Assembly (NCBI GenBank): GCA_947503285.1
Contig: CANNDD010000003.1
Coordinates: forward strand, 1-64,000
Source: an uncultured Croceitalea sp.
GTDB lineage: Bacteria; Bacteroidota; Bacteroidia; Flavobacteriales; Flavobacteriaceae
Direction of reading: 5' to 3'
Length of the DNA: 64,000 bases
The notes under the pieces are model-generated. The model did no database searches. It worked only from the letters and a program-made list of their open reading frames with translations, and was not told the origin of the DNA. Positions 44,544 through 53,870 of the stretch are shown one piece after another; within the stretch, counting starts at the first letter, position 1, and every line of letters begins with the position of its first letter. The position numbers were made by a program, and so were the translations under genes.

Positions 44544-45778
44544 TGGCGACCATAAAACCTTTTAAGGCCATAAGGCCGACCAAAGACAAAGTCGCATTTG
44601 TTGCCTCAAAGTCTTATGAGGAATACGACATGGAAGAACGCAATGCCATACTGGCCTACAATCCATTTTCATTTCTGCATATCATAAACCCAGGATTTAA
44701 GTTCCACAAAACCATATCAGGTAAAGAACGCTTTAAGCTGGTACACAACAGGTATCTCGAATTTTTAGAGGAAAACATCTTTATTCAAGATGAAAATCCA
44801 TGCTTCTACCTTTATCAAATCGAAAACGATGACTTTAAAAGCCTAGGTTTCTTTTGTGCGACCAGTGTTGATGATTACACTGCCGATATTATAAAAAAGC
44901 ACGAAGATACTTTAAGAAGTAGGGAAGAACTGTTTGCAGACTATCTCAATACCGTAGGGTTCAATGCAGAGCCCGTATTGATGACCTATAAAAATAATCC
45001 AGAGATAGCCCAATTACTATACCAACAGATCAACAACAGCCCCGAATATGATTTTACTACGACTGATCGGGTCAGACATCAGGTCTGGAAGGTAGTCGAA
45101 AGCGACGTGATCCATCAAATTCAAGAAATCTTTGAGGCATCCGAAGCCCTATACATCGCAGATGGTCACCACAGAAGTGCCTCTTCCTTTTTGTTACGAG
45201 AAGAACTAAAGGCCCGTAATCCATCACATACTGGCAACGAAGCTTATAATTTCTTCATGTCATATCTGATTCCAGAGTCAGAGGTAAGGATTTATGAGTT
45301 CAACAGAATGGTCAAGGATCTAAATGGATTTTCAAAAGAAGGGTTTTTAATACAATTGGACACCTATTACCGAATAGAGGAAAAGGATGATGGAATTTAC
45401 AAACCTTCTAAAAAGCATCACTTTAGTATGTATCTAGACGGTCGGTTCTATTCGCTATACTTGCGCAAAAAAGTCTATGATTTCACAGATGCCCTAAGCA
45501 CCTTGGATACACAGATCTTATATAAGACCATTTTAGAACCCATATTGGGAATCAGTGATTTGCGAAACGATAGTAGAATCGCCTACGGTTACGGTAAATA
45601 CAATTTATTGAAAATGAAGGATACGATTGATAACGGTGAATTTGCGGTAGGGTTCAGTTTGGTGCCGATAACCATTGATGAGGTCAAGGCAGTTGCCGAT
45701 GAGGGTCTCGTAATGCCACCAAAAAGTACGTATATCGAACCTAAATTGCGAAGTGGACTTAGTATATATAAACTATAA
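44543..45778 (+). CDS. DUF1015-family protein
   Basis: A 411-residue soluble protein of the DUF1015 family, recognised by IADGHHRSASSFLL (about 206-219), DALSTLDTQILYKTIL (about 316-331) and the N-terminal KPFKAIRPTKDKV. Function is not established; in many bacteria it neighbours serine or D-3-phosphoglycerate enzymes. Here it overlaps the hydroxyacyl-CoA dehydrogenase gene by one base and is followed 110 bases later by the yggS homologue. Confidence 0.92.
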   Translation: MATIKPFKAIRPTKDKVAFVASKSYEEYDMEERNAILAYNPFSFLHIINPGFKFHKTISGKERFKLVHNRYLEFLEENIFIQDENPCFYLYQIENDDFKSLGFFCATSVDDYTADIIKKHEDTLRSREELFADYLNTVGFNAEPVLMTYKNNPEIAQLLYQQINNSPEYDFTTTDRVRHQVWKVVESDVIHQIQEIFEASEALYIADGHHRSASSFLLREELKARNPSHTGNEAYNFFMSYLIPESEVRIYEFNRMVKDLNGFSKEGFLIQLDTYYRIEEKDDGIYKPSKKHHFSMYLDGRFYSLYLRKKVYDFTDALSTLDTQILYKTILEPILGISDLRNDSRIAYGYGKYNLLKMKDTIDNGEFAVGFSLVPITIDEVKAVADEGLVMPPKSTYIEPKLRSGLSIYKL

Positions 45779-45887
45779 GTGCCCATTGCCAATTTTTTAG
45801 CGCCATTATCGCGTCAATTTTATATAAAACCCTTATCATAATCGGCCTAGTTTTAATAGGGTCAACAGTAACAAATAGCAAATTATA

Positions 45888-46547
45888 ATGTCAATAGCTG
45901 ACAACTTAAAAAAGATTAAAGAAAGGCTTCCTGAGCAGGTAACACTGGTCGCCGTTTCAAAAACAAAGCCAATAGGCGACCTGCAATCGGCATACGAATC
46001 GGGACAACGAATTTTCGGGGAAAATAAGATTCAGGAGATGACCGAAAAATGGGAATCCCTACCAAAAGATATCAAATGGCATATGATAGGCCATGTACAA
46101 CGCAATAAGGTCAAATACATGGCTGAGTATGTTGATTTGATCCATGGGGTCGATAGTCTGCGGTTATTAAAGGAAATCGATAAACAAGCCCTAAAGAACA
46201 AACGGGTGATTTCTTGCTTACTGCAGGTACATATTGCCGAAGAAGAGACCAAGTTTGGCCTGAGTCAAAAAGAGCTTTTGACAATGGTTGACTCAGACGA
46301 TTTTAAAGTATTAAAGAACACCAAGGTGAAAGGTTTGATGGGTATGGCCACCTTTACCGACGATACGGCACAAGTACGCAAAGAATTTAAAACATTGAAA
46401 TCTTGCTTCGATTTGCTAAAGACAAAATTGCTAGACCTGCATGTCCTTTCCATGGGAATGAGTGGTGACTATCAAATAGCGATAGAAGAGGGTAGCACAA
46501 TGGTGCGTATTGGAAGTAGTATCTTTGGGGCCAGAAATTATTCATAA
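45888..46547 (+). CDS. YggS-family pyridoxal-phosphate homeostasis protein
   Basis: A 219-residue PLP-binding TIM-barrel protein (PLPHP family) involved in vitamin B6 and amino-acid balance. The PLP lysine is K25 in LVAVSKTKP, and the conserved GENKIQE, WHMIGHVQRNKVK and MGMSGDYQIAIEEGSTMVR segments are all present. The last motif is the phosphate-binding end of the fold. Length is normal. The exonuclease/GIY-YIG gene follows after 14 bases. Confidence 0.95.
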   Translation: MSIADNLKKIKERLPEQVTLVAVSKTKPIGDLQSAYESGQRIFGENKIQEMTEKWESLPKDIKWHMIGHVQRNKVKYMAEYVDLIHGVDSLRLLKEIDKQALKNKRVISCLLQVHIAEEETKFGLSQKELLTMVDSDDFKVLKNTKVKGLMGMATFTDDTAQVRKEFKTLKSCFDLLKTKLLDLHVLSMGMSGDYQIAIEEGSTMVRIGSSIFGARNYS

Positions 46548-46561
46548 AACCATCATTTTTC

Positions 46562-47851
46562 ATGTATGCCATTTTAGATATCGAGAGTACCGGGGGTAAA
46601 TACAATGAAGAAGGTATTATGGAAATAGCCATTCATCGGTTCAATGGCCACGAAGTAGTCGATAAATTCATCGGGCTCATAAATCCTGAAAGAACCATTC
46701 AACCTTTTGTGGTCAATCTTACCGGTATCAATAACAAAATGTTGCATTCGGCACCTAAGTTTCATGAAGTAGCCAAAAGAATCATTGAAATCACCGAAGA
46801 TGCCATTTTGGTGGCCCATAATGCACAATTCGACTATAGGATATTACGAACCGAATTTCGAAGATTAGGGTATGATTTCAAACGAAAGACCCTTTGTACC
46901 GTTGACCTCTCAAAACAATTGATTCCTGAGGCAGAATCCCACAGTTTGGGTAAACTGGTGCGTTCACTAGGCATACCGGTTACCGATAGGCACAGGGCAA
47001 ATGGAGATGCAATCGCCACTTTAAAATTATTCAAGTTGTTATTGGCAAAAGATTCTGATAAGACTATAATCAAATCGGTCATTAGGGAAGAATCAACCGG
47101 GGAACTTTCTTCAAAACAGCTTGACATCGTTGAAAACCTGCCATCTGAGGTCGGGGTATATTACATGCATAATAAAGATGGGGAAATTATTTATATAGGT
47201 AAGACCAAGAACATTAAAAAGAGGGTGAACCAACACTTTACCAATGTTGGGGAGCTCGCCCGTAAACTTCAAAAGGAAACCAAAAAAGTATCATTCGAAA
47301 AAACCGGAAGTGAACTGGTAGCCCTACTTAAAGAGTATCATGAAATAAAAGGTAATTCCCCTAAATACAATAGTAAAAAAAATAAAAACGGGTATTCGTA
47401 TGGGTTATACCTGAATCAAGATAAAAAAGGTAAACTCGGTTTCGTAGCGGAAAGAGCAAACGGACAAAGCAACAGATTAAGTAGTTTCAGCAGTCTTAAA
47501 GCTTCCAAGGCGTTTCTGCAAAAATTGAATCGGGAACTCTCACTTGACCAGACCGAAAGCACCGTTGAGAGAGAGCAACGTATTGCACAGGTCTTTCAAA
47601 AGTATAGTATCGATCGTAGAAGCTTGGCCCTAGTAGACCGCGGTCGTGAGCTTGGGGAAAAAAGTGTGATACTTGTTGAAAAGGGACATTTTCTGGGTAT
47701 CGGTTTTGTAGAATTGAATTACCAACTAAATAATATTGCTATCTTAGAAAAATTGATTACTGCAATGAATGGTGATGAAAATAGCACATTTATCATTGAA
47801 TCCTACCTCAGGAAAAGAAATAGGTTATCAGTTTTAGAACTAAACCAGTAA
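46562..47851 (+). CDS. DnaQ-like exonuclease fused to a GIY-YIG nuclease domain
   Basis: A 429-residue two-nuclease protein. Residues 1-165 are a DEDDh exonuclease of the DNA polymerase III epsilon type: D5 and E7 in LDIESTGG, the HNAQFD segment (86-91) and HRANGDA (144-150). Residues about 195-275 are a GIY-YIG domain of the UvrC/Cho kind: VGVYYMHNK, IYIGKTKNIKKRVNQHF with catalytic R221, and a likely metal-binding Glu in ELVALLKEYHE. The remaining ~150 residues have no known fold and no UvrC RNase H-like or HhH domain. The combination suggests DNA repair with incision and exonuclease activity. Similar fusions occur in other bacteria. Confidence 0.92.
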   Translation: MYAILDIESTGGKYNEEGIMEIAIHRFNGHEVVDKFIGLINPERTIQPFVVNLTGINNKMLHSAPKFHEVAKRIIEITEDAILVAHNAQFDYRILRTEFRRLGYDFKRKTLCTVDLSKQLIPEAESHSLGKLVRSLGIPVTDRHRANGDAIATLKLFKLLLAKDSDKTIIKSVIREESTGELSSKQLDIVENLPSEVGVYYMHNKDGEIIYIGKTKNIKKRVNQHFTNVGELARKLQKETKKVSFEKTGSELVALLKEYHEIKGNSPKYNSKKNKNGYSYGLYLNQDKKGKLGFVAERANGQSNRLSSFSSLKASKAFLQKLNRELSLDQTESTVEREQRIAQVFQKYSIDRRSLALVDRGRELGEKSVILVEKGHFLGIGFVELNYQLNNIAILEKLITAMNGDENSTFIIESYLRKRNRLSVLELNQ

Positions 47852-47853
47852 GA

Positions 47854-48696
47854 TTGGAAAAAGAAGAGGTTCATTCCGGTTGGAAACATCGACTGCATGA
47901 AATTATTTATGAGGCCGATACCCCCTTGGGTAAATTATTTGATGTTTGCCTATTCATCTTGATCATTTTGAGTGTGATCCTTGTCATGCTTGAAAGCGTT
48001 AAAGAAGTAGATGTAAAGTATCACCGACTTCTACTAATTCTAGAATGGGTGGTCACCGTATTTTTCACCATCGAGTACTTCGCCAGGATAATCAGTATCA
48101 AAAAACCATGGAAATATGTTTTTAGTTTTTATGGTATTATAGATTTTATTTCAACCATCCCCCTATACCTGTCGTACATTTTTGCCGGTTCACAAGTACT
48201 TTTAGCGGTGAGGGCATTTCGATTATTACGTATTTTTCGAATTTTAAAATTGGTGAAATTTTTAGGGGAGGCCTCTCAATTAAAGTCTGCATTAAAGGCC
48301 AGTAGGGCCAAAATAGCGGTATTTATTTATGTTGTTTTGATATTGTCGGTAATCATGGGAACCCTCATGTACTTGATTGAAAGTGACGAAGCGGGTTTTA
48401 CAAGCATCCCCCGAAGTATTTACTGGACCATTGTTACGCTTACAACGGTAGGGTATGGCGATATTGCCCCACAGACCAACTTTGGTCAATTTATAGCGAC
48501 GATAATCATGGTCTTGGGGTATGGCATAATTGCGGTTCCGACGGGTATCGTGACCGTTGAGTTTTCAAGACATGGCAAACAGAAAGATAATGCAGGGCCT
48601 ATCGTACATTCGAACACACAAGCTTGTCCATCTTGTAGTATCGAAGGCCATAGGGATGGCGCAAAATATTGTTTTAAATGCGGTGATCCCATATGA
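47854..48696 (+). CDS. Voltage-gated potassium-type ion channel with C-terminal zinc-ribbon-like motif
   Basis: A 280-residue channel subunit starting at TTG two bases after the preceding stop. Six membrane segments are visible: S1 (about 29-47), S2, S3, the arginine-rich S4 (R120, R123, R126, R129 every third residue), S5 and S6, with pore selectivity motif TVGYGD (198-203). It is therefore a K+ channel of the Kv type. Unusually the cytoplasmic tail ends in C258-x2-C261 ... C273-x2-C276 (CPSC and CFKCG), a zinc-ribbon-like pattern. Next is miaA, overlapping by four bases. Confidence 0.92.
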   Translation: MEKEEVHSGWKHRLHEIIYEADTPLGKLFDVCLFILIILSVILVMLESVKEVDVKYHRLLLILEWVVTVFFTIEYFARIISIKKPWKYVFSFYGIIDFISTIPLYLSYIFAGSQVLLAVRAFRLLRIFRILKLVKFLGEASQLKSALKASRAKIAVFIYVVLILSVIMGTLMYLIESDEAGFTSIPRSIYWTIVTLTTVGYGDIAPQTNFGQFIATIIMVLGYGIIAVPTGIVTVEFSRHGKQKDNAGPIVHSNTQACPSCSIEGHRDGAKYCFKCGDPI

Positions 48697-49604
48697 TGGA
48701 AAAAACGCTGATTGCGGTTATCGGACCAACGGCCATTGGAAAGACGAACATGGCCATCAAGCTCGCCCAATATTTTAAAACAGAGATAATATCTGCAGAC
48801 TCGAGACAATTTTACCAAGAAATGGAAATAGGGACTGCTGTTCCCAGCCCAGAAGGATTAGGAATGGTTCCACATCATTTCATACAACATAAAAGTATTT
48901 TTGAATCGTATAGCGTAGGGGATTTTGAGAAAGAGGCCATCGCAAAATTGAATCGGTTGTTCAAATCAAATGATGTGGTGGTTATAGTCGGTGGAAGTGG
49001 ACTTTATATGGATGCTGTGGTAAATGGTTTGGATGATTTTCCGGATATTTCGGAGGAGATAAGGACCAATCTAATTTTAGAACAGCAGCATAAAGGGCTA
49101 CCTTATCTTCAAGAAAAATTGAAAGTACTTGATCCTGTTTACCACAAAACGGTGGATTTGTCAAACGCACATCGCGTCATAAGGGCACTTGAGATTTGCA
49201 TTGGAACCAATAAGCCTTATTCTTCGTTCTTATCAAAAAAAAAGAAAAGCCGTTCGTTCAAGACCATATATGTTGGTTTGCATGCCGAGCGTACTTTGAT
49301 TTATAAACGAATCAACCTTCGAGTTGATAAGATGTTGGAAGCCGGTCTATTGAAAGAAGTCAAAAAACTGGAGGAACATAAACATTTGAACGCCTTACAG
49401 ACCGTAGGCTATAAAGAACTTTTTTTATATTTAGAGGGGCGTTGTTCCTTAAACGAAGCCGTAGAGGAAATTAAGAAGAATACGCGTAGGTTTGCCAAAC
49501 GACAATTGACTTGGTACCGTAAAAACCAAAATATCCTTTGGGTAGACCAAAATGCGGACTTAACAACGGTCATTGCTAAATTGCATATTACAGGACGACC
49601 ATAA
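48693..49604 (+). CDS. miaA: tRNA dimethylallyltransferase
   Basis: Adds dimethylallyl to A37 of tRNAs reading codons that begin with U. The 303-residue protein has P-loop GPTAIGKT (11-18), the SADSRQFYQEMEIGTAVP segment and the GGSGLYMDAV motif, with the conserved RFAKRQLTWYRK near the C-terminus. It overlaps the channel gene by four bases (ATGA); a second ATG at 48696 is equally possible. The gluconokinase gene starts two bases after its stop. Confidence 0.96.
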   Translation: MMEKTLIAVIGPTAIGKTNMAIKLAQYFKTEIISADSRQFYQEMEIGTAVPSPEGLGMVPHHFIQHKSIFESYSVGDFEKEAIAKLNRLFKSNDVVVIVGGSGLYMDAVVNGLDDFPDISEEIRTNLILEQQHKGLPYLQEKLKVLDPVYHKTVDLSNAHRVIRALEICIGTNKPYSSFLSKKKKSRSFKTIYVGLHAERTLIYKRINLRVDKMLEAGLLKEVKKLEEHKHLNALQTVGYKELFLYLEGRCSLNEAVEEIKKNTRRFAKRQLTWYRKNQNILWVDQNADLTTVIAKLHITGRP

Positions 49605-49606
49605 TA

Positions 49607-50095
49607 ATGGAAAAAAAGATCTTTTACGTAATGGGGGTCTCAGGAACCGGAAAAAGTACCATTGGTACACTTCTCTCGAACAGATTGAATATACCCTTTT
49701 TCGATGGTGATGATTACCACCCGAAGGAAAACATTGCCAAAATGAGCTCTGGCAAACCTTTGAACGATGACGACAGAAAAGATTGGTTACTGCGCTTAAA
49801 TATACTTGCATTCGAAAATAGCGACAAGGGCGCAGTAATAGCTTGCTCGGCTTTAAAGGAGTCTTACAGGACCCTGCTCAAGAAGAATATTGAAGACAGC
49901 GTAGTTTTTATTTATCTAAAAGGCTCTTTTCAAGAAGTTCAAGAACGTTTGCGCAAGAGGGGAGGCCATTTTATGCCCGCAGCACTGCTACAATCGCAAT
50001 TTGAAACTCTCGAAGAACCAAGAAATGCGATGGAAATACCCATTTCAACACCTCCTGATGTATTATTGGAAACGATACTAAACCAACTAACATGA
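49607..50095 (+). CDS. Gluconokinase
   Basis: Phosphorylates D-gluconate to 6-phosphogluconate with ATP. A 162-residue kinase with P-loop GVSGTGKS (10-17), the substrate segment FDGDDYHPKENIAKMSSGKPL, CSALKESYR, and RGGHFMPAALLQSQFETLE in the lid/C-terminal region, all typical of GntK/IdnK. The permease gene begins inside its stop codon, so transport and phosphorylation are encoded together. No gluconate repressor (GntR/LacI) is next to them. Confidence 0.95.
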   Translation: MEKKIFYVMGVSGTGKSTIGTLLSNRLNIPFFDGDDYHPKENIAKMSSGKPLNDDDRKDWLLRLNILAFENSDKGAVIACSALKESYRTLLKKNIEDSVVFIYLKGSFQEVQERLRKRGGHFMPAALLQSQFETLEEPRNAMEIPISTPPDVLLETILNQLT

Positions 50096-51429
50096 TTGAA
50101 ATCAACCTAATATTGGCAGTACTAGCGGGAATAACCGTTTTACTGGTCTTAATACTGAGATTCAAGATCAATGCATTTATCGCACTGCTAGTAGGCAGTA
50201 TAGTGGTAGGTATCATAGCAGGCCTCGATGCACAACAAATTATCAAAACCATTCAAGAGGGAATGGGCAATACACTTGGTTTTGTAGCAACAGTAGTTGG
50301 CTTGGGTGCCATGTTCGGTGCCATTTTAGAAGCTTCGGGTGGCGCAAAGACCATAGCCGACTTTATGATAACAAAATTGGGAATCAAAAATTCACCTATT
50401 GCTATGGTGATTTCGGGTTTCTTGATTGCGATACCAGTTTTTTTTGATGTGGCCTTTATCATCTTGGTACCCATGATCTATGCGTTACAGAGAAAAACAA
50501 AAAAATCACTTTTATTATATGCCATACCCCTGTTGGCCGGTTTGGCAATTACCCATGCGTTCATTCCCCCTACCCCCGGGCCCATTGCGGTAGCGGATAT
50601 TATTGGAGCGGAATTGGGTTGGGTTATTTTAACCGGTTTTTTGGTCGGAATCCCTACAGCATTAATGAGCGGTTTGGTTTTTGGAAAATACATTGCAAAA
50701 AGAATACATGTCAAAGCCCCGGAAACTGTTGAGGAAGAGCTTCCGGCAGAATTACCCCATATAAGTACTACTTTGATTATTATTGCCATACCCATTTTCT
50801 TGATTTTGTTGAATACGATAACATCAAGTGGTATTCTGGGGGTGAATAAAGAATCCGTATTAAATGTTATTGCCTTGATAGGTCATCCATTTACGGCATT
50901 GTTGATAGCGAACTTTTTAGCCTGGTACTTTTTTGGGATAAAAAAGGGATTTTCAAAAAAGGAGTTGTTTCATATTACCGGCAAATCACTGGCACCGGCC
51001 GGTACTATTATATTACTGACAGGTGCCGGTGGGGTTTTCAAACAAGTCTTGACCAATACCGGTGCGGGCGAGCTATTGGCAAATTCATTGAGTACGATTG
51101 GTTTTCCATTACTGGCATTTGCCTTTATAAGTGCTGCTATTGTAAGGATTGTTCAAGGTTCTTCTACTGTTGCGATGATTACCGCCGCTGGTTTGGTCTC
51201 ACCGCTGATTGCACAAGCGGAATTCAGTGAAATGCAATTGGCCTGTATGGTGATTGCCATTGCATCAGGGGCCAGTATTTTTTCACATGTCAACGATAGC
51301 GGATTTTGGTTGGTAGGCCAATATCTGGGCATAAGCGAAAAACAGACCTTCAGATCATGGACCATGATGACCACCATACTTGCCTTTACAGGAATTTTGA
51401 GTGTTTCGATACTCTATCTATTTCTATAA
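50092..51429 (+). CDS. Gluconate:H+ symporter, GntP family
   Basis: A 445-residue inner-membrane permease with about 12-14 hydrophobic segments and conserved GntP motifs HAFIPPTPGPIAVA (about 158-171) and RIVQGSSTVAMITAAG. It imports gluconate or a related sugar acid with protons. It overlaps the gluconokinase gene by four bases (ATGA), which is strong support for gluconate as substrate. It is the last gene of the plus-strand run begun near 42.6 kb. Confidence 0.94.
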   Translation: MIEINLILAVLAGITVLLVLILRFKINAFIALLVGSIVVGIIAGLDAQQIIKTIQEGMGNTLGFVATVVGLGAMFGAILEASGGAKTIADFMITKLGIKNSPIAMVISGFLIAIPVFFDVAFIILVPMIYALQRKTKKSLLLYAIPLLAGLAITHAFIPPTPGPIAVADIIGAELGWVILTGFLVGIPTALMSGLVFGKYIAKRIHVKAPETVEEELPAELPHISTTLIIIAIPIFLILLNTITSSGILGVNKESVLNVIALIGHPFTALLIANFLAWYFFGIKKGFSKKELFHITGKSLAPAGTIILLTGAGGVFKQVLTNTGAGELLANSLSTIGFPLLAFAFISAAIVRIVQGSSTVAMITAAGLVSPLIAQAEFSEMQLACMVIAIASGASIFSHVNDSGFWLVGQYLGISEKQTFRSWTMMTTILAFTGILSVSILYLFL

Positions 51430-51460
51430 AAAAACCGTTTCAGTATTGAAACTGAAACGG
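51428..51460 (-). terminator. Intrinsic terminator after the response regulator
   Basis: CCGTTTCAG (51435-51443) pairs with CTGAAACGG (51452-51460). On the minus strand the hairpin is followed by a run of seven T (plus-strand A 51428-51434), so it ends the two-component operon. The plus side lacks T bases and is a poor terminator for gntP, though the hairpin could act both ways. Confidence 0.85.
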
Positions 51461-51489
51461 CATGGAAACATTTTATAGAAATGATTTCT

Positions 51490-52212
51490 TTACGCTGTTG
51501 TCTCGCCCTCGGTTTTCACAACAAGTCTAAAGCCTTCTCCGTGAATATTGAGAATTTCGACGACATCATCGCGTTTTAAATATTTACGAAGCTTGGCAAT
51601 ATATACATCCATACTTCTAGAGGTGAAATAATTATCATCCCTCCAGATTTTTGTTAGCGCCAGCTCCCTTGGCATTAAATCATTCTCATGAAGTGCCAAA
51701 AGACGTAACAACTCGTTTTCCTTGGGTGACAATTTTATGGCCTCTTCATCTTTATACTTTAAGAAGCGTAGTTTTGAATTTAAATGGAAATTACCGATTT
51801 TAAATTCAAATTGCTTGCTATCGGCTAAGGTATTGGAAGCTTTTCGTTGCATGAGCGCCTTGAGTTTCATTAACAAGACCTCTGAATCAAATGGCTTGTT
51901 CAAATAGTCATCGGCACCTGCTTTATACCCTTTGAGAACATCTTCTTTCATGGTTTTCGCGGTCAAGAAAATGATAGGTACATTTTCGTTTTTTTCGCGA
52001 ATTTCCTTGGCCAAGGTAAATCCGTCCTTATAGGGCATCATAACGTCAAGAATACACACATCATAATTGTCTTTCTTGAACTTCTCAAAACCTTCCATTC
52101 CGTTCTTTGCAAGAACCACATCAAAATCGTTCATCTGCAAATAATCTTTTAAGACGATACCAAAATTTGGATCGTCTTCAACCAATAATATTTTCTTGTT
52201 TTCTGTTTCCAT
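51490..52212 (-). CDS. OmpR-family response regulator
   Basis: A 240-residue regulator: a receiver with acidic residues D13 and D14 and phosphoacceptor D56 (CILDVMMP), then a winged-helix DNA-binding domain (about 135-232) with SPKENELLRLLALHE and SRSMDVYIAKLRKYL. It resembles RprY-type regulators of Bacteroidota. The kinase gene lies six bases upstream, so they form a two-component pair. A terminator follows. Confidence 0.94.
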   Translation of the reverse strand: METENKKILLVEDDPNFGIVLKDYLQMNDFDVVLAKNGMEGFEKFKKDNYDVCILDVMMPYKDGFTLAKEIREKNENVPIIFLTAKTMKEDVLKGYKAGADDYLNKPFDSEVLLMKLKALMQRKASNTLADSKQFEFKIGNFHLNSKLRFLKYKDEEAIKLSPKENELLRLLALHENDLMPRELALTKIWRDDNYFTSRSMDVYIAKLRKYLKRDDVVEILNIHGEGFRLVVKTEGETTA

Positions 52213-52218
52213 AATATT

Positions 52219-53802
52219 TTAAATTAGAGGGAGCTTGATATAAAAAGTACTTCCTTTTCCTTTTTCACTTTCTACATAAACCTCACCTTGGTGATCATCT
52301 ATTATTTTCTTGACATAAGCCAGGCCTAAACCATGGCCTTTGACATTATGTATATTTCCCGTATGTTCCCTATAAAACTTCTCAAATACTTTTTTAAGTA
52401 CCGCTTTGCCCATACCGGCACCTTGATCCTGCACTTTTACGATGATATGGTTCTTTGCCACCTCGGTATACACATCGATTTTGGGGGCTTCCGGAGAATA
52501 CTTTACCGCATTGTCCAGAATATTCACAATAACATTGGTGAAATGCATATCGTTGGCCAAAACGTCGGTTCGCTCCGCATTTAAATGAGCGTTGACATAT
52601 CCGCCCCTGTCTTGCACGATTAATTCTACATGGGTGATGGCATCGTTTATAATGTCGTGTACATCTACCCTATCCTTACTGATGTCCAATTGGTTTTTTT
52701 CCAATTTAGAAATCCGTAATACGTTTTCTACCTGTGCATGCATTCTCTTATTCTCATCACGAATCATACCCAAATACCGTAAAACCTTATCTTTATCCTC
52801 AATGGACTTTGGGTTTCTAATGGCCTCAACTGCAAGGTTGATCGTCGCTATCGGAGTCTTAAACTCATGGGTCATGTTATTAATGAAATCAGATTTTATC
52901 TCCGAAATCTGTTTTTGCTGGATCAATTGATAAATCGCACTTGAATAGGCAACTACGATTACCAGCGTAAACAGCAATGACAAAATGGCCATGGTCATAA
53001 TACTACCCAACAAAAAACGCTTCTTTTTAGGAAAAGAAAGTAGCAATGAAAAGTTGGTCTGCCCCTCGCTGTCCCGAAATATGGGTGTCTCATAAATCGA
53101 GGCGTTCGAAAATTTAAACTTTTTCGATTTTACCTTGGTCGGAAAACCCTGACTGTAAACCCCATATTCAAAATCTATGGTAATACCCCTATTTTGGAGT
53201 TCACGCTCTAAAAGCAGCTCCAATTCTTGTTTTGTTACCCTTTCGTGAATTGGGTTTTTATTGGCCATCTCTCGAAACAGGTCATCGAACTGCGCCTTCT
53301 CCATCGAGGTCAAACCCCCGATTTTCTCGATTTTTTGTATGGGCGTCATTGCGTAACGTTTGCCATCCAATCCAAAATCCTCTTTGAAAATCGTAGTGGT
53401 TCGCTTGCTTGTGAAATTCTTTATTATTGTTGAATCATCACCATTTTCACTGTCAAAGAACATCGATGAAATTCCGTAATCCTCTTCCAAGATTCCGTGC
53501 TCGTAAAACTTGATCTCATCTGAATTCAAATCTCGGTTAACGTAAAAAATACTGCTTACTTGAGAAGATTTTGGCGTACCTACACTATCCACTAGAGCCG
53601 CTAGTTTATCGGAATAGTCTTTGCGCTCCCTACTTTCAATCCTCTCAGCAACTTTATCCAGAATATCTTCAACCGCATTTGAAAATTGCTCTTTCTTATC
53701 ATCTACCGATTTCTGAATCCAATAGACTTGAACCGAAATAATACCAATAAGAGAGAGGCTCATCAAAATGACTAGAAGTACAAACCGCTTCTTGTTCATC
53801 AA
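52219..53802 (-). CDS. Sensor histidine kinase (OmpR-linked type)
   Basis: A 527-residue kinase with a first membrane segment at about 7-29, a large extracytoplasmic sensor region (about 30-270), a second segment at about 273-300 and a cytoplasmic HisKA domain with NNMTHEFKTPIATI (H312 phospho-accepting), then an HATPase with N box (FTNVIVNILDNAVKYSPEA), DQGAGMG and GHGLGLAYV. The order fits RprX-like kinases of Bacteroidota. It shares a transcript with the OmpR-type regulator six bases downstream. The signal is unknown. Confidence 0.94.
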   Translation of the reverse strand: MMNKKRFVLLVILMSLSLIGIISVQVYWIQKSVDDKKEQFSNAVEDILDKVAERIESRERKDYSDKLAALVDSVGTPKSSQVSSIFYVNRDLNSDEIKFYEHGILEEDYGISSMFFDSENGDDSTIIKNFTSKRTTTIFKEDFGLDGKRYAMTPIQKIEKIGGLTSMEKAQFDDLFREMANKNPIHERVTKQELELLLERELQNRGITIDFEYGVYSQGFPTKVKSKKFKFSNASIYETPIFRDSEGQTNFSLLLSFPKKKRFLLGSIMTMAILSLLFTLVIVVAYSSAIYQLIQQKQISEIKSDFINNMTHEFKTPIATINLAVEAIRNPKSIEDKDKVLRYLGMIRDENKRMHAQVENVLRISKLEKNQLDISKDRVDVHDIINDAITHVELIVQDRGGYVNAHLNAERTDVLANDMHFTNVIVNILDNAVKYSPEAPKIDVYTEVAKNHIIVKVQDQGAGMGKAVLKKVFEKFYREHTGNIHNVKGHGLGLAYVKKIIDDHQGEVYVESEKGKGSTFYIKLPLI

Positions 53803-53870
53803 AGTAAAATTAGAAATTTAACATTCAGCCTATCGACCGTTTAACCTAACCTTAACAAAAATGTTAAAAT

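Noticed and set aside
42651-51429. The long plus-strand run as a mobile or defence island
   Set aside because: Genes are ordinary conserved metabolic and repair genes with no integrase, tRNA target or transposon ends.
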